From Bordetella genomosp. 12 (GTDB taxonomy: Bacteria > Pseudomonadota > Gammaproteobacteria > Burkholderiales > Burkholderiaceae_B), in the NCBI RefSeq assembly GCF_002261355.1, contig NZ_NEVU01000001.1, forward strand, positions 682,001 through 746,000: a DNA stretch of 64,000 nt, written 5' to 3'. Both the position numbers and the translations under genes were made by a program. The notes under the pieces were generated by a model that was not told where the DNA came from, did not search any database, and worked only from the letters and a program-made list of their open reading frames with translations. This document shows positions 37,485 through 49,342 of this stretch, one piece after another (positions within the stretch are counted from its first letter, which is position 1; the number at the start of each line of letters is the position of its first letter).

Positions 37485-39214
37485 AACGCGTGCCGTTCTT
37501 CGACAATCCGGTGCTGCGCGGCCAACTGCCGATGTGGCGCGCGCGCCTGGTGTTGATCCTGCTGTTTGCCGGCCTGGCCGTGCTGGCCGGCCGCGCGCTG
37601 TTTCTGCAGGGGCTGACCAATGAGTTCCTGCAGCAGCAGGGCGAGCGGCGCTACGAACGGACACTGACCTTGTCGGCCACGCGCGGCAAGATTCTGGATC
37701 GCAACAATGTGGTGCTGGCGTCCAGCGTTCCGGCGCGGGCCATCTGGGCCATCCCGGAAGACGCCAAGGTCGCCACCGCCGATCAGATCAATACCCTGGG
37801 CAAGCTGCTGGACATTCCGCCGGCCGAGCTGCGCCGCCGCCTGTCGGACGAGGACCGCAACTTCGTCTACATCAAGCGTCAGGTACCCATGGACGTGGCC
37901 GAAAAGGTCAAGCAGATGGGGCTGCCCGGCATTCATCAGCAGCCCGAGTCACGCCGCTATTACCCGGAAGGCGAAGTCACGGCCCACATCGTGGGCTTCA
38001 ATAACGTCGAGGACCAGGGTCAGGAAGGCGTGGAGCTGACATTCAATCAGCAGCTCTCGGGTCGGCCTGGCACGCGGCGCGTGATCAAGGATCGCCTCGG
38101 GCGCGTCATCGAGGACGTGCAAGCCGTCACTTTGCCGGTTGATGGCCGCGATCTGCGCCTGTCCATCGATACGCGTCTGCAATACCTGGTCTATAAAGAA
38201 CTGCAGGCGGCGCTGGACAAGCATCAGGCCCGCGCGGGCACGGCCGTCGTTCTGGACGTGCATACCGGTGAGATCCTGGCGCTGGCCAATCTGCCGTCCT
38301 ATGACCCCAACCGGCGTGAAAACTGGAAGGTCGCCACGCTGCGCAATCAGGCCATCACGGATACCTTCGAGCCGGGTTCCATCATGAAGCCCTTTACCGC
38401 CGCGCTGGCCCTGGACCTGGGGCGCATCTCGACCTCGACGACGTTCGATACGGGCAATGGGCGTTTCCAGTACCAGGGTTCGACCATCAGCGATGTCAGC
38501 CGCAATGGCGTGCTGGACGTCGCGGGCGTGTTGCGGCGCTCGAGCAATATCGGCATGACCATGATTTCGGAGAAGCTGCAGGCCCGCGAGATGTGGGATC
38601 GCTTCACCGAACTGGGCCTGGGGCAGGCGCCGCAATTGGGTTTCCCGGGCGCCGCGCCTGGCCGCTTGCGGCCGTGGGATCGCTGGCGCCTGATCGAGAA
38701 GGCGACGATGGCCTACGGATATGGCCTGTCGGTGTCGCTGTTGCAGGTGGCGCGCGCCTATACCGTGTTCGCGCGGGATGGCGACATGGTGTCGTTGACG
38801 CTGGTCAAGCGCGACAGCGACCCGACCAGTGTGAAGATCTATACGCCCAAAACCGCCGGCTTGATTCGCTCGATGCTCGAGGCCGCCGCCGGACCGGATG
38901 GGGCCAAGGCCGCCCAGGTGCAGGGCTACCGCGTGGCCGGCAAGAGCGGCACGGCGCGCAAGATCGTCGATGGCAAGTACAGCATGCAGCGCTATCGCAG
39001 CTCGTTCGTGGGGTTTGCGCCGGTCTCCAATCCCAAAGTCGTGGTCGCCGTGTCCATTGATGAGCCGCAAGTGGGCGGCTATTACGGCGGCGCCATCGCC
39101 GCGCCGGTGTTCTCCAGCATTGTGGGTGGCACGCTGCGTCTGATGGGCGTGCAGCCTGACGCGCCGTTCGAATCCACCATTGTCGCGGGTGTCGAAGGCG
39201 GGGGGGCGCGATGA
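37481..39214 (+). CDS. ftsI: FtsI (PBP3), septal peptidoglycan transpeptidase
   Basis: Class B penicillin-binding protein that crosslinks septal peptidoglycan. 577 residues, with a transmembrane helix near 18-40 (LVLILLFAGLAVLAGRALFL), a pedestal domain containing RGKILDRNNVVLASS, and the transpeptidase domain. Active-site motifs are S300-IM-K303 (EPGSIMKPF), S354-S-N356 (RRSSNIG) and K488-S-G-T (VAGKSGTARK). The stop overlaps the murE-murF start by 4 bases. Confidence 0.97.
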   Translation: MKRVPFFDNPVLRGQLPMWRARLVLILLFAGLAVLAGRALFLQGLTNEFLQQQGERRYERTLTLSATRGKILDRNNVVLASSVPARAIWAIPEDAKVATADQINTLGKLLDIPPAELRRRLSDEDRNFVYIKRQVPMDVAEKVKQMGLPGIHQQPESRRYYPEGEVTAHIVGFNNVEDQGQEGVELTFNQQLSGRPGTRRVIKDRLGRVIEDVQAVTLPVDGRDLRLSIDTRLQYLVYKELQAALDKHQARAGTAVVLDVHTGEILALANLPSYDPNRRENWKVATLRNQAITDTFEPGSIMKPFTAALALDLGRISTSTTFDTGNGRFQYQGSTISDVSRNGVLDVAGVLRRSSNIGMTMISEKLQAREMWDRFTELGLGQAPQLGFPGAAPGRLRPWDRWRLIEKATMAYGYGLSVSLLQVARAYTVFARDGDMVSLTLVKRDSDPTSVKIYTPKTAGLIRSMLEAAAGPDGAKAAQVQGYRVAGKSGTARKIVDGKYSMQRYRSSFVGFAPVSNPKVVVAVSIDEPQVGGYYGGAIAAPVFSSIVGGTLRLMGVQPDAPFESTIVAGVEGGGAR

Positions 39215-42033
39215 GCGAGCGGCGCGCCGCCACCGGCGGCTTCCAGTCGGTACTGCAGGACTTGCGTGCACGCGTGACGGCCGATGCCGATCTGCGCCTG
39301 GACTCGCGCGATCTGCACGCGGGGGATGTCTTCCTAGCCTGCCCGGGCGTGCACGGCGATGGCCGGAGCTATATCGCGCAGGCGCTGGCCGCCGGCGCGG
39401 GTGCCGTGGCCTACGATACGGACGCCTTGAGCGTCGCGCTGCCGCAGGACGAGCGCCTGGTGGGCGTGGCCGGCTTGCGCGGCATGCTGGGCGAATTGGC
39501 CGATGCCTGGTATGGCCAACCTTCGGCCAACCTGAATGTCCTGGCCGTCACGGGCACCAATGGCAAGACGTCCTGCGTGCATTGGCTGGCCCAGGCGCTC
39601 ACCCGCCTGGGTAAGCCCTGCGGCACGATAGGCACGTTGGGCGGTCTGCTGCCCGATGGGCGGTCGCTGGGCGGCAGCCTGACCACGCCCGATGTGGTCA
39701 CCTTGCACCGCTGGCTGGCGGCCATGCGTGACGCCGGAGCCCAGGCCGTGGCGATGGAGGCTTCCTCCATCGGTCTGGAACAAGGCCGCATGGACAAGGT
39801 GCGGCTGGTGGTGGCGGGCTTTACCAATCTGACGCGCGACCATCTCGATTACCACGGCACCATGCAGCACTACGAGGCCGCCAAAGCCCTGCTGTTCGGC
39901 TGGCCTGATCTGCAGGCCGCGGTCATCAACGCGGACGATGCCGCGGGTCAGCGCCTGCTGGCGACGCTGCCGGCTGCGCTGGCCAGCGGGTATTCGATCG
40001 AATCCAGCCAGGCCGAGATTTACGCTTGCGATCTGCAGGCCACCGCGCACGGCCAGGTTTTCACCTTGAAGACGTCGCAGGGCGAGGCGCAGGTCGTCAC
40101 CAGCCTGCTCGGCCGCCACAACGTGTCGAATCTCTTGCTCGTGGCGGGCATGTTGCTCAAACTGGGTTGGCCCGTCGCAGCGGTCACGCGCGAGATCGCC
40201 GCCGCCGCGCCCGTCGATGGTCGCCTGCAAACCGTGGCGCTGCCGCCGTTGAGCGTCCCGGCCTCGGGGCCCCTGGTGGTGGTCGACTACGCACACACCC
40301 CTGACGCGCTGGCGCGCGCGCTGGCCGCGCTGCGGCCGGTGGCGCAGGCGCGTGGCGGTGCCCTGGTCTGCCTGTTTGGCTGCGGCGGTGACCGTGATCC
40401 GGGCAAGCGTCCCGAGATGGGCCGCATCGCCGGCGAGCTGGCTGACCGCATCGTCGTCTCCAGCGACAACCCGCGCAGCGAATCCCCGCAAGCCATCATC
40501 GAACAGGTGCTGGCCGGGGTGAGCGCAGGGCGGCCGGTGTCGTCCCAGGTCGATCGCGCGCAGGCGATTCTGCAGACCATCTGGGCCAGCAAGCCCGAGG
40601 ACGTCGTGCTGCTGGCGGGCAAGGGCCACGAGACTTATCAGGAAATCGCCGGGCGCAAAAACACCTTCGACGATCGCGAGTGGGCGCGCGCAGCCTTGTG
40701 GCTGCCCTATGTCAGCGGCGTGTCGACCGATACGCGCAGCATTGCCGCCAATCAGCTCTTCGTGGCCTTGGCGGGCGAGTCTTTCGACGGCCATCACTAC
40801 CTGCCTCAGGCGCAGGCCGCCGGCGCCTGCGCCGCCGTGGTGGCGCATCGGGTCGCCGATACCGATTTGCCGCAATGGGTGCTGGGCGATACGCGCCAGG
40901 CGCTGGGGCGTCTGGCCACGGCCTGGCGGTCGCGTTTCGTTTTGCCGGCCGTTGCCGTGACCGGCAGCAACGGCAAGACCACCACCAAGGAAATGATTTC
41001 GGCCATTCTGGCCGACTGGCAGGGCGAGGATCATCGCCTGGCGACGGCGGGTAATTTCAATAACGACATCGGGCTGCCCCTGACGCTGTTGCGCCTGCGC
41101 GCCTCGCATCGCGCGGCCGTATTCGAGCTGGGGATGAATCATCCCGGCGAAATCGCGCTGCTGGCGCAGATGGCCCAGCCCTCGGTGGCGCTGGTCAACA
41201 ACGCGCAGCGCGAGCATCAGGAATTCATGCACACGGTCGAAGCCGTGGCACGCGAGAACGGCGCGGTGATCTCCGCGTTGCCGGATGACGGGATTGCGGT
41301 CTATCCCGGCGATGACCGGTACACGGTGATCTGGGATGCCTTGGCGGGCGCGCGGCGTGTGCTGCGTTTCGGTCTGCAGCCGGGTCTCGATGTGTATGCG
41401 CAGGATGTGCGCGCCGATTTGATGGGCACCTTGTGTCGTGTAGTAACACCGGTCGGAGTGGCGGAGCTGTCTTTGCCCGTGCCGGGTGAGCACAATCTGC
41501 GCAACGCGTTGGCCGCGATCGCCTGCGCACTGGCTGCTGGCGCACCGTTGGCGAGCGCGATTCGCGCGCTGCAGGGCTTTGCCGCCGTCAAAGGCCGCAT
41601 GCAACGCAAGGAAATGAGTGACGGAACGTTGCTCATCGATGACACCTACAATGCGAACCCCGATTCGGTACGCGCGGCCATCGAGGTCCTCGCGCAGTTG
41701 CCCGGCCCGCGCGCACTCGTGCTGGGCGATATGGGCGAAGTCGGAGACAACGGTCCCGCCATGCATCGTGAAGTCGGCGGGTACGCGCGCGATCACGGGA
41801 TCGACGCATTGTTCACGCTAGGTGACGCCAGCCGAGCGGCCGCGGCCGAGTTCGGCGCGAAGGCGCGCGCCTGCGCATCGGTAGACGAAGTCGTTGCCGC
41901 ATTGCGCGGCCTGCGTCCGGCCAGCGTATTGGTTAAAGGTTCGCGCTTTATGCGCATGGAGCAGGTAGTGACGGCTTTTTCTGTAAATGACAACCAGACG
42001 GCCCCCGGCCAAGGGGACAAGCATGCTGCTTGA
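39211..42033 (+). CDS. murE/murF: MurE-MurF fusion (UDP-MurNAc-tripeptide synthetase and tripeptide:D-Ala-D-Ala ligase)
   Basis: A single 940-residue frame carries two Mur ligases that are normally separate proteins. Residues about 1-490 are MurE: ATP site [14 protein letters not shown] with K119, and the DNPR motif at 419-422 that marks meso-diaminopimelate specificity. Residues about 491-940 are Mur[15 protein letters not shown] site [13 protein letters not shown] with K589, and [15 protein letters not shown]. The junction ([21 protein letters not shown]) lacks a stop or an internal start with a ribosome site, so the fusion looks real. A MurE-MurF fusion is known from Bordetella pertussis. 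It overlaps ftsI (4 bases) and mraY (11 bases). Confidence 0.96.
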   Translation: MSERRAATGGFQSVLQDLRARVTADADLRLDSRDLHAGDVFLACPGVHGDGRSYIAQALAAGAGAVAYDTDALSVALPQDERLVGVAGLRGMLGELADAWYGQPSANLNVLAVTGTNGKTSCVHWLAQALTRLGKPCGTIGTLGGLLPDGRSLGGSLTTPDVVTLHRWLAAMRDAGAQAVAMEASSIGLEQGRMDKVRLVVAGFTNLTRDHLDYHGTMQHYEAAKALLFGWPDLQAAVINADDAAGQRLLATLPAALASGYSIESSQAEIYACDLQATAHGQVFTLKTSQGEAQVVTSLLGRHNVSNLLLVAGMLLKLGWPVAAVTREIAAAAPVDGRLQTVALPPLSVPASGPLVVVDYAHTPDALARALAALRPVAQARGGALVCLFGCGGDRDPGKRPEMGRIAGELADRIVVSSDNPRSESPQAIIEQVLAGVSAGRPVSSQVDRAQAILQTIWASKPEDVVLLAGKGHETYQEIAGRKNTFDDREWARAALWLPYVSGVSTDTRSIAANQLFVALAGESFDGHHYLPQAQAAGACAAVVAHRVADTDLPQWVLGDTRQALGRLATAWRSRFVLPAVAVTGSNGKTTTKEMISAILADWQGEDHRLATAGNFNNDIGLPLTLLRLRASHRAAVFELGMNHPGEIALLAQMAQPSVALVNNAQREHQEFMHTVEAVARENGAVISALPDDGIAVYPGDDRYTVIWDALAGARRVLRFGLQPGLDVYAQDVRADLMGTLCRVVTPVGVAELSLPVPGEHNLRNALAAIACALAAGAPLASAIRALQGFAAVKGRMQRKEMSDGTLLIDDTYNANPDSVRAAIEVLAQLPGPRALVLGDMGEVGDNGPAMHREVGGYARDHGIDALFTLGDASRAAAAEFGAKARACASVDEVVAALRGLRPASVLVKGSRFMRMEQVVTAFSVNDNQTAPGQGDKHAA

Positions 42034-43192
42034 GATTGCTCGTTGGTTGTCCGACGATGTGCGCGCGATCGGTGTGCTGGAGTACATCACCCTGCGCGCG
42101 GTGCTGGCCTGCGCGACCGCCTTGCTCATCGGGCTGGCGGCGGGGCCGCGTGTGATCCGCAAATTGACCGAAATGAAAATTGGCCAGGCCGTGCGCGCCT
42201 ATGGCCCCCAGACGCATCTGGTCAAGACTGGCACGCCGACCATGGGCGGTGCGCTCATTCTGATCTCCATCGCGATCAGCACGCTGTTGTGGGCCGACTG
42301 GACCAACCGCTTTGTCTGGGTGGTGTTGCTGGTGACCTTCGGCTTTGGCTGGATCGGTTGGATGGATGATTACCGCAAGGTCGTGCATCGCGATCCGGAA
42401 GGCATGCCCGCCAGGCAGAAATTCTTCTGGCAGGCCACCATCGGCCTGGTGGCGGCGGTCTATCTCGCCTTCGCGGTGTCGGCACCGGCCAATACGGAAC
42501 TGTGGCCGCTGTTCAAGGCCTGGGTCGTGAGCGGCTTCAGCATGCCCTTGCCCACGCGAGCCGACCTGATCGTGCCGTTCTTCAAATCCGTCAGTTATCC
42601 GCTGGGTGTGCTGGGGTTCGTGGCCCTGACCTGGTTTGTCATCGTTGGCACCAGCAACGCGGTCAACCTGACCGACGGCCTCGATGGCCTGGCCATCATG
42701 CCGACCGTCATGGTGGGCGGCGCGCTGGGCATTTTTGCCTATGTGGTCGGGCGGGTCGATTACTCCAAATACCTGCTGTTTCCCTATATACCGGGCGCCT
42801 CCGAACTGATGGTGCTATGCGCGGCCATCGGGGGCGCGGGGCTGGCCTTCCTGTGGTTCAACGCGTATCCGGCGCAGGTCTTCATGGGGGACGTCGGCGC
42901 GTTGGCGCTGGGCGGCGCCCTGGGGACGATCGCCGTGATCGTGCGCCAGGAGATCGTGCTCTTCATCATGGGCGGCGTGTTTGTCGTCGAGACCCTCTCG
43001 GTGATGCTGCAGGTGACCTGGTTCAAATACACCAAACGCCGATACGGGCAGGGCAGGCGCATCTTCAGGATGGCGCCACTCCATCACCATTTTGAAGTCG
43101 GCGGCTGGAAGGAAACCCAGGTCGTCGTGCGTTTCTGGATCATCAGCATGATGCTGGTGCTGATTGGCCTTTCGACCCTGAAGTTGCGATGA
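42023..43192 (+). CDS. mraY: MraY, phospho-MurNAc-pentapeptide translocase
   Basis: Integral membrane enzyme that makes lipid I from UDP-MurNAc-pentapeptide and undecaprenyl phosphate. I chose the ATG at 42023 ([13 protein letters not shown]), giving 389 residues. About ten hydrophobic segments are present. Catalytic signatures are GWMDDYRKV (Asp pair), [10 protein letters not shown], and the cytoplasmic [11 protein letters not shown]. It is longer than the 360-residue E. coli form mainly because of an extra loop around residues 158-190 ([18 protein letters not shown]). The start overlaps the murE-murF end by 11 bases; murD overlaps its end by 4. Confidence 0.97.
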   Translation: MLLEIARWLSDDVRAIGVLEYITLRAVLACATALLIGLAAGPRVIRKLTEMKIGQAVRAYGPQTHLVKTGTPTMGGALILISIAISTLLWADWTNRFVWVVLLVTFGFGWIGWMDDYRKVVHRDPEGMPARQKFFWQATIGLVAAVYLAFAVSAPANTELWPLFKAWVVSGFSMPLPTRADLIVPFFKSVSYPLGVLGFVALTWFVIVGTSNAVNLTDGLDGLAIMPTVMVGGALGIFAYVVGRVDYSKYLLFPYIPGASELMVLCAAIGGAGLAFLWFNAYPAQVFMGDVGALALGGALGTIAVIVRQEIVLFIMGGVFVVETLSVMLQVTWFKYTKRRYGQGRRIFRMAPLHHHFEVGGWKETQVVVRFWIISMMLVLIGLSTLKLR

Positions 43193-44721
43193 ACACCGAA
43201 GAAACCTCCCGTGCCGACGCACCGCTTGTCCTGATCCTCGGATTGGGCGAGACGGGCGCGGCTGCCGCGCGCTGGTGCGCACGTGAAGGCGCCCGCCTTC
43301 GCGTGGCCGACACGCGCGCGCAGCCGGGAGGGCTGGATGCTTTGCGCGCCGCCTTGCGCGACGCGGATGTGCAGTACCACCTGGGATGCGCCGGGCAGTT
43401 TGATCCGGCCTTGCTCGATGGCGTGTCGCAACTCGTGCTCAGCCCCGGCCTGGCGCCCGGGCAGGAGCCCGCCGCCAGCTTGCTGACGGCCGCGGCGGCG
43501 CGCGGCATCGAGGTGGTGGGCGAGATCGAATTGTTTGCGCGGGCACTGGCCCGGCTGGCCGCTGCCCGCGAGTACCAGCCGCGCCTGTTGGCCGTGACCG
43601 GCACCAATGGCAAGACCACGGTGACGGCACTGACCCGGCAATTGATCGAGGCCAGCGGCCTGAGCGTGCGGGCGGCCGGCAATATCAGCCCGGCGGCCTT
43701 GACGTCACTCATGGATGCGCTGGATCAGGATCAGTTGCCCGACGTCTGGGTGCTGGAGCTCTCCAGTTTCCAGTTGGAAACCACGCACAGCCTGAGCGCC
43801 GACGCGGCCGTGGTGCTGAATGTCACCCAGGACCACCTGGACTGGCATGGCAGCATGCAAGCCTATGCGCAAGCCAAGGCGCGTCTGCTGACGATGGCAC
43901 GCGTGGCCATCGTCAATCGCGACGATGCACTGACCACGTCGATGGTGGCCGACCTCAACGGCTTGAACGTACGCAGCTTCGGGCGTGACCTGCCGCCGCT
44001 GGTGGGCGATATGGGGCTGGAGTTGGGGCAGGGCGTGTCCTGGCTGGTCGCGTGCGAACCCAGCGACTTCGAAGACCAGGCCGCGCCGGTGCGCCGCAAG
44101 AAAGATGCCCCGCCGCCGCAGCGCAGTACGGGGCGCATGAGCCGGCTCATGCCGGTCGATGCCCTGCGCATTCGCGGCGTGCACAATGCGCTCAATGCGC
44201 TGGCGGCGCTGCAACTGGCCCGCGTGCTGGATCTGGGCTGGGGGCCGCTGTTGCGCGCGTTGCGCGAGTACGCCGGCGAGCCGCATCGCGCCGCCTTTGT
44301 GCGCAGTGTCGCCGGCGTGGACTACATCAATGACAGCAAGGGCACCAATGTCGGCGCCACGGTGGCGGCCCTGGAGGGCCTGGGCCAGAGCGTGGTCCTG
44401 ATCGCCGGTGGGCAAGGCAAGGGCCAGGATTTCTCGCCGTTGTGCCCCGTGGTGGCACGCCATGCCCGCGCGGTGGTGCTGATAGGCACCGATGGCCCGG
44501 CCATCGGCGAAGTGCTGGCGGCCACCGGCGTGCAACGGGTCCATGCCCAGGATATGCGCGATGCCGTACGCCAGGCCGCCGAGCTGGCCCAGCCGGGCGA
44601 TGCGGTGCTGTTGTCGCCGGCCTGCGCCAGCCTGGATATGTTCCGCAACTACCCGCACCGCGGTGAGGTCTTCGCGGAAGAGGTCGATGAGCTGGCCCGC
44701 GATCGGGGAGAGGTGCTATGA
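43189..44721 (+). CDS. murD: MurD, UDP-MurNAc-L-Ala:D-Glu ligase (long form)
   Basis: Adds D-glutamate to UDP-MurNAc-L-Ala. 510 residues against about 440 in E. coli. Landmarks are [21 protein letters not shown] near the N-terminus, ATP site [43 protein letters not shown] and the C-terminal [17 protein letters not shown]. The extra length is mostly a hydrophilic insertion near residues 285-325 ([21 protein letters not shown]), before the [13 protein letters not shown] segment. The start overlaps mraY by 4 bases and the end overlaps ftsW by 4. Confidence 0.96.
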   Translation: MNTEETSRADAPLVLILGLGETGAAAARWCAREGARLRVADTRAQPGGLDALRAALRDADVQYHLGCAGQFDPALLDGVSQLVLSPGLAPGQEPAASLLTAAAARGIEVVGEIELFARALARLAAAREYQPRLLAVTGTNGKTTVTALTRQLIEASGLSVRAAGNISPAALTSLMDALDQDQLPDVWVLELSSFQLETTHSLSADAAVVLNVTQDHLDWHGSMQAYAQAKARLLTMARVAIVNRDDALTTSMVADLNGLNVRSFGRDLPPLVGDMGLELGQGVSWLVACEPSDFEDQAAPVRRKKDAPPPQRSTGRMSRLMPVDALRIRGVHNALNALAALQLARVLDLGWGPLLRALREYAGEPHRAAFVRSVAGVDYINDSKGTNVGATVAALEGLGQSVVLIAGGQGKGQDFSPLCPVVARHARAVVLIGTDGPAIGEVLAATGVQRVHAQDMRDAVRQAAELAQPGDAVLLSPACASLDMFRNYPHRGEVFAEEVDELARDRGEVL

Positions 44722-45911
44722 GCCTGTTTGCCGAGCTGACCGCCAGCGTCAATGCCGTGCGCCCGGGGCGGACGCGCATGCGCAACACCGATCTGCCGCT
44801 CATCGTCGCGGCAGCGACGCTGTTGCTGCTGGGCTTGCTCATGGTTTACTCGGCCTCCATCGGGCTGGCCGACGGGCCGCGATACGCCTCTTATGGCCGC
44901 TATTACTTCGTTATCCGCCACGGGCTGTTCATGGCCGCGGGTCTGGTGGCCGGTGCGCTGGTGCTGACCATGCCGATACGGGTCTGGCAGCGGCTGGCCG
45001 TGCCGCTGTTCATGGTGGCGCTCGTGCTGCTGGTGGCCGTGCTCATTCCCGGTATCGGCCGCGAGGTCAATGGCGCTCACCGCTGGATTCCGCTGGGGCC
45101 GTTGAATTTCCAGCCTTCCGAGCTGATGAAGCTGGCCGCGCTGCTCTACGCCGCCGATTACACCGTGCGCAAGCAGGAGCATATGCAGGCTTTCGCACGC
45201 GGCTTTCTGCCCATGGCCTGCGCCCTGGGTGGCGTGGGCATGCTGTTGCTGCTCGAGCCCGACCTGGGCGCCTTCATGGTGATCGTGGCCATCGCCATCG
45301 GCATCCTGTTCCTGGGCGGCATCAACGGTAAGTATTTCAGCAGCCTGCTGGCCGTGCTGGTGGGCACCTTCCTGATGCTGATCTGGCTGTCGCCCTGGCG
45401 CCGCGCGCGGCTGTTCGCCTACCTCGATCCCTGGAATCAGGAAAACGCCTATGGCAGCGCCTACCAGTTGTCGCATTCGCTGATCGCCTTGGGGCGTGGC
45501 GAATGGTTTGGCGTGGGTCTGGGCGCCAGCGTGGAAAAACTGCATTACCTGCCGGAAGCCCACACCGACTTTCTGATGGCGGTCGTGGGCGAGGAGCTGG
45601 GCTTTGCCGGCGTGATGCTGGTCATCGTGCTGTTCGGCATCATCGTGCAGCGCGGCTTTGACATCGGGCGGCAGGCCATCGCCATGGAGCGCACCTTCGC
45701 CGGCCTGGTGGCCCACGGCGTGGCCATGTGGTTTGGCGTGCAGGCCTTCATCAATATGGGCGTGTGCCTGGGCTTGCTGCCCACCAAGGGCCTGACCCTG
45801 CCGCTGATGAGCTATGGCGGTTCGGGCATCGTGATGAATCTCTGCGCGCTGGCCATGCTGCTGCGGGTCGATTATGAAAACCGGATGATGATGCGGGGAG
45901 GACGCGTATGA
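44718..45911 (+). CDS. ftsW: FtsW, septal peptidoglycan glycosyltransferase
   Basis: SEDS-family polytopic membrane protein that polymerises lipid II at the septum with FtsI. 397 residues with about ten hydrophobic segments. Family segments are [70 protein letters not shown] and [24 protein letters not shown]. The cytoplasmic N-terminus is about 25 residues. It overlaps murD and murG by 4 bases each. Confidence 0.96.
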   Translation: MSLFAELTASVNAVRPGRTRMRNTDLPLIVAAATLLLLGLLMVYSASIGLADGPRYASYGRYYFVIRHGLFMAAGLVAGALVLTMPIRVWQRLAVPLFMVALVLLVAVLIPGIGREVNGAHRWIPLGPLNFQPSELMKLAALLYAADYTVRKQEHMQAFARGFLPMACALGGVGMLLLLEPDLGAFMVIVAIAIGILFLGGINGKYFSSLLAVLVGTFLMLIWLSPWRRARLFAYLDPWNQENAYGSAYQLSHSLIALGRGEWFGVGLGASVEKLHYLPEAHTDFLMAVVGEELGFAGVMLVIVLFGIIVQRGFDIGRQAIAMERTFAGLVAHGVAMWFGVQAFINMGVCLGLLPTKGLTLPLMSYGGSGIVMNLCALAMLLRVDYENRMMMRGGRV

Positions 45912-46981
45912 GCGCGCCCACCATTCTCATCATGGCCGGCGGCACGGGCGGGCACATCATGCCGGGCCTGGCCGTGGCCGACATCCTGCGTCAGCGTGGC
46001 TGGCAGGTGCGTTGGCTGGGCAATCCCGACAAAATGGAAGGCAAGCTCGTGCCGGCCCACGGTATCGCGCTGGCGGAACTGCGTTTTCAGGGGGTGCGTG
46101 GCCGCGGCGCCGCCGCCTTGCTGAAATTGCCGTTCTTGTTGACGCGCGCCGTGGCGCAGGCCTGGGGGCATGTGTCGGCCATCAAACCGGATGTCGTCCT
46201 GGGCATGGGCGGCTACGTCGCCTTTCCGGGCGGGGTGGTCGCGGCCCTGCGGCGCACGCCCATGGTGATCCACGAGCAGAACGCCGTGGCGGGCACGGCC
46301 AACCGTTGGTTGGCGCGCATGGCCCAGCGCGTGCTCACGGGCTTTCCCAATGTGTTGCCGGGCGCTGACAATGTCGGCAATCCGGTGCGCGAGCAAGTGT
46401 GCCATCTGCCCGCGCCCGCCTTGCGCTATGCCAGCCGCCAAGGGCCTTTGCGCATCCTGGTGGTAGGGGGGTCGCTGGGCGCGCAGGCGCTCAATACCGT
46501 GGTGCCGCAGGCGCTGGCCCGCCTTGCGCCGGCACAGCGGCCAGTGGTGGTGCATCAGGCGGGGGCCCAGCATGTGCAGGCATTGCAGGCGGCGTACGCG
46601 CAGGCTGGCGTGCAGGCGGAATGCCTGCCCTTCATCGAGGACATGGCGGGCGCCCTGGCCCATGCGGATCTGCTGATCTGCCGCGCCGGCGCCATGACGG
46701 TGGCCGAAGTCGCCGCGGCGGGCGTGGCGGCCTTGTTCGTGCCTTTTCCGCATGCCATCGACGATCACCAAACCGCCAACGCGCGCTATCTGAGCGATGC
46801 GCAGGCCGCCTGGCTGCAGCCGCAAAGCGCGCTGACGGCCGAATGGCTGGCCGACTGGCTGGCCCAGCGCAACCGTACCGAACTCCAAACCGTCGCCGAG
46901 CGGGCGCGCGCGCAAGCACGCCCGGATGCGGCGGAACACATCGCCGACGTCTGCATGGCGGCAGCGGGGCGTCAATCATGA
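45908..46981 (+). CDS. murG: MurG, lipid II-forming GlcNAc transferase
   Basis: Peripheral membrane glycosyltransferase converting lipid I to lipid II. 357 residues in two Rossmann-like halves. N-terminal glycine-rich loop [16 protein letters not shown], acceptor region [16 protein letters not shown] and [12 protein letters not shown]. The C-terminal donor site has [47 protein letters not shown]. The end overlaps the murC start by 4 bases (ATGA). Confidence 0.97.
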   Translation: MSAPTILIMAGGTGGHIMPGLAVADILRQRGWQVRWLGNPDKMEGKLVPAHGIALAELRFQGVRGRGAAALLKLPFLLTRAVAQAWGHVSAIKPDVVLGMGGYVAFPGGVVAALRRTPMVIHEQNAVAGTANRWLARMAQRVLTGFPNVLPGADNVGNPVREQVCHLPAPALRYASRQGPLRILVVGGSLGAQALNTVVPQALARLAPAQRPVVVHQAGAQHVQALQAAYAQAGVQAECLPFIEDMAGALAHADLLICRAGAMTVAEVAAAGVAALFVPFPHAIDDHQTANARYLSDAQAAWLQPQSALTAEWLADWLAQRNRTELQTVAERARAQARPDAAEHIADVCMAAAGRQS

Positions 46982-48384
46982 AACATCGCATTCAACATAT
47001 CCATTTCGTAGGCGTGGGCGGCTCGGGCATGAGCGGCATCGCCGAAGTGCTGCTCAATCTGGGCTACAAGGTCAGCGGCTCCGACCTGACCGAGTCGGCC
47101 GTCACGCGGCGGCTCGCGGATCTCGGCTTGCAGGTCGCCATCGGCCATGCGGCCGACAACGTCGCCGGCGCCGATGCCATCGTCACATCGACGGCTGTCG
47201 CGGGCGACAACCCCGAGGTCATCGCGGCTCGTGCCGCGCGGATACCGGTCGTGCCGCGCGCGGTCATGCTGGCCGAACTCATGCGCCTGAAGCGCGGCAT
47301 CGCCGTGGCGGGAACCCATGGCAAGACGACCACGACCAGTCTGGTGGCCAGTGTGCTGGCCGCTGGGGATCTGGATCCGACGTTCGTGATCGGCGGGCGC
47401 TTGAACTCGGCCGGCGCCAACGCGCAGTTGGGCCAAGGCGAGTTCATCGTCGTCGAGGCTGATGAGTCGGATGCCTCGTTCCTGAATCTGCTGCCGGTGA
47501 TGGCCATCATCACCAATATCGACGCCGATCACATGGACACCTATGGACACGATGTGGCGCGCCTCAAGAGTGCGTTCATCGAGTTCACGCAGCGTCTGCC
47601 TTTCTATGGCTCGGCCGTGCTGTGCGTCGACGACGCCAACGTGCGCGAAATCATGCCCTTCGTGTCGCGGCCCATCACGACTTACGGCCTGAGCCCGGAA
47701 GCGCAGGTGCGCGCCGAAAACGTGCGCGCCGACGGCACTCGCATGCGCTTCTCGGTAAGCCGCCGTCATCGCGATATCGAGTTGCCGACGCTGGAAGTCG
47801 AGCTCAACCTGCCGGGGCTGCACAATGTGCGCAACGCGCTGGCGGCCATCGCCGTGGCGTCGGAGCTGGGCGTGTCCGATCAGGCCATCTGCCAGGCATT
47901 GGCTGCCTTCAAGGGGGTCGGCCGCCGCTTCACGCAATGGGGCGATTATCCCGTGGCGGCCGAGCACGGCGGCGGCAAGTACACCGTGGTCGACGACTAT
48001 GGGCATCATCCGGTCGAAATGGCCGCGACCTTGGCCGCGGCCCGCGGCGCGTGGCCGCAGCGCCGCATCGTGCTGGCCTTTCAGCCGCACCGCTACACCC
48101 GCACCCGTGATTGCTTCGAAGATTTCGTGCGGGTGCTCGGCACGGCCGACGCCGTGCTGCTGACCGAAGTCTATGCCGCGGGCGAGGCCCCGCTGGTGGC
48201 CGCCGACGGCCGGGCGCTGTCGCGCGCTTTGCGCGTGGCCGGCAAGGTCGAGCCGGTGTTTGTCGAAGATGTGGCCGAGCTGCCGCAGACCGTGCGCGGC
48301 TTCATGCGGGATGGCGACGTGCTCATCCTCATGGGCGCAGGCTCGATCAGCAAGGTGCCGTCCCAGCTGGGAGAGCAGGCATGA
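46978..48384 (+). CDS. murC: MurC, UDP-MurNAc:L-alanine ligase
   Basis: First ATP-dependent amino acid ligase of peptidoglycan synthesis. I chose the ATG at 46978 ([20 protein letters not shown]), giving 468 residues; the frame is open well upstream inside murG, but that part is a shadow. UDP-binding [20 protein letters not shown] site [17 protein letters not shown] with K116, [12 protein letters not shown] and [18 protein letters not shown] are all present. It overlaps murG and ddlB by 4 bases each. Confidence 0.97.
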   Translation: MKHRIQHIHFVGVGGSGMSGIAEVLLNLGYKVSGSDLTESAVTRRLADLGLQVAIGHAADNVAGADAIVTSTAVAGDNPEVIAARAARIPVVPRAVMLAELMRLKRGIAVAGTHGKTTTTSLVASVLAAGDLDPTFVIGGRLNSAGANAQLGQGEFIVVEADESDASFLNLLPVMAIITNIDADHMDTYGHDVARLKSAFIEFTQRLPFYGSAVLCVDDANVREIMPFVSRPITTYGLSPEAQVRAENVRADGTRMRFSVSRRHRDIELPTLEVELNLPGLHNVRNALAAIAVASELGVSDQAICQALAAFKGVGRRFTQWGDYPVAAEHGGGKYTVVDDYGHHPVEMAATLAAARGAWPQRRIVLAFQPHRYTRTRDCFEDFVRVLGTADAVLLTEVYAAGEAPLVAADGRALSRALRVAGKVEPVFVEDVAELPQTVRGFMRDGDVLILMGAGSISKVPSQLGEQA

Positions 48385-49334
48385 CTCAGAAATTCGGAAA
48401 AGTTGGCGTGCTCTACGGCGGCCGGTCGGCCGAGCGCGAAGTCTCGCTGATGTCGGGCGCCGGCGTGCATGAAGCCTTGCGCAGCGCGGGCGTGGACGCC
48501 CATTTGTTTGATACCGGTCTGCAGGGGCTGGCCGAGTTGCAGGCCGCCGGTTTCGAGCGGGTGTTCATCGCGCTGCATGGCCGCTACGGTGAAGACGGCG
48601 CCATCCAGGGCGCGCTGGAACTCTTGAACATCCCCTATACGGGTAGCGGCGTGGCCGCTTCGGCCGTGGCCATGGACAAAATCATGACCAAGCGGATCTG
48701 GCTGCAGCACGGGCTGCCGACGCCGGCTTTCGAGGAGATCGACGCCGCGACGGACCTGCGCCAGGTGCCGGATCGCCTGGGCTTGCCGCTCATCCTGAAG
48801 CCGCCGCACGAAGGCTCGACGGTCGGGATCACCAAGGTCGCGGGCTATTCGGACATCAAGCAAGCCTATGCCTCGGCCTCGCATTTTGACGAAGTCGTGC
48901 TGGCCGAGCAGTTCGTGCGAGGCCGTGAGCTGACGGTGGCCGTGCTGGGCTCGGGCCGGGGCGCGCGCGCGCTGCCCGTCATCGAGATCGTCGCGCCCGA
49001 TGGCAATTACGACTACCAGAACAAGTACTTCACGAACGACACCCAATACTTCTGCCCGGCCGATCTGCCCGAAGGCGTGGCCGCGGAGGTCGAGCGTATC
49101 GCCGTGCTGGCATACCGCGCCCTGGGTTGCGCAGGGTGGGGGCGCGCGGATTTCATTCTGGATGCGCAGCACCAGCCCTGGCTGCTGGAGATGAACACGT
49201 CTCCCGGCATGACCAGCCATTCCCTGGTCCCGATGGCTGCGCGGGCAGTCGGCATGAGTTATGCCGAGCTCTGCGTGGCCATCCTGGCCGAGGCTTCCTG
49301 CAAGCTGCACGCGCCTGCGCGCACTGACGAATAG
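48381..49334 (+). CDS. ddlB: D-alanine--D-alanine ligase
   Basis: ATP-grasp enzyme making the D-Ala-D-Ala dipeptide used by MurF. ATG at 48381 ([23 protein letters not shown]), 317 residues. Landmarks are [52 protein letters not shown], and the metal-binding and product region [10 protein letters not shown] with [18 protein letters not shown] Tyr is present in the [15 protein letters not shown] segment, consistent with a normal dipeptide ligase rather than a D-Ala-D-lactate type. It overlaps murC by 4 bases; ftsQ follows after 8. Confidence 0.97.
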   Translation: MTQKFGKVGVLYGGRSAEREVSLMSGAGVHEALRSAGVDAHLFDTGLQGLAELQAAGFERVFIALHGRYGEDGAIQGALELLNIPYTGSGVAASAVAMDKIMTKRIWLQHGLPTPAFEEIDAATDLRQVPDRLGLPLILKPPHEGSTVGITKVAGYSDIKQAYASASHFDEVVLAEQFVRGRELTVAVLGSGRGARALPVIEIVAPDGNYDYQNKYFTNDTQYFCPADLPEGVAAEVERIAVLAYRALGCAGWGRADFILDAQHQPWLLEMNTSPGMTSHSLVPMAARAVGMSYAELCVAILAEASCKLHAPARTDE

Positions 49335-49342
49335 GACACCCC

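Noticed and set aside
39334-41796. 820-codon open frame opposite murE-murF
   Set aside because: Antisense shadow of a strongly supported gene with intact catalytic motifs; no start context or domain.
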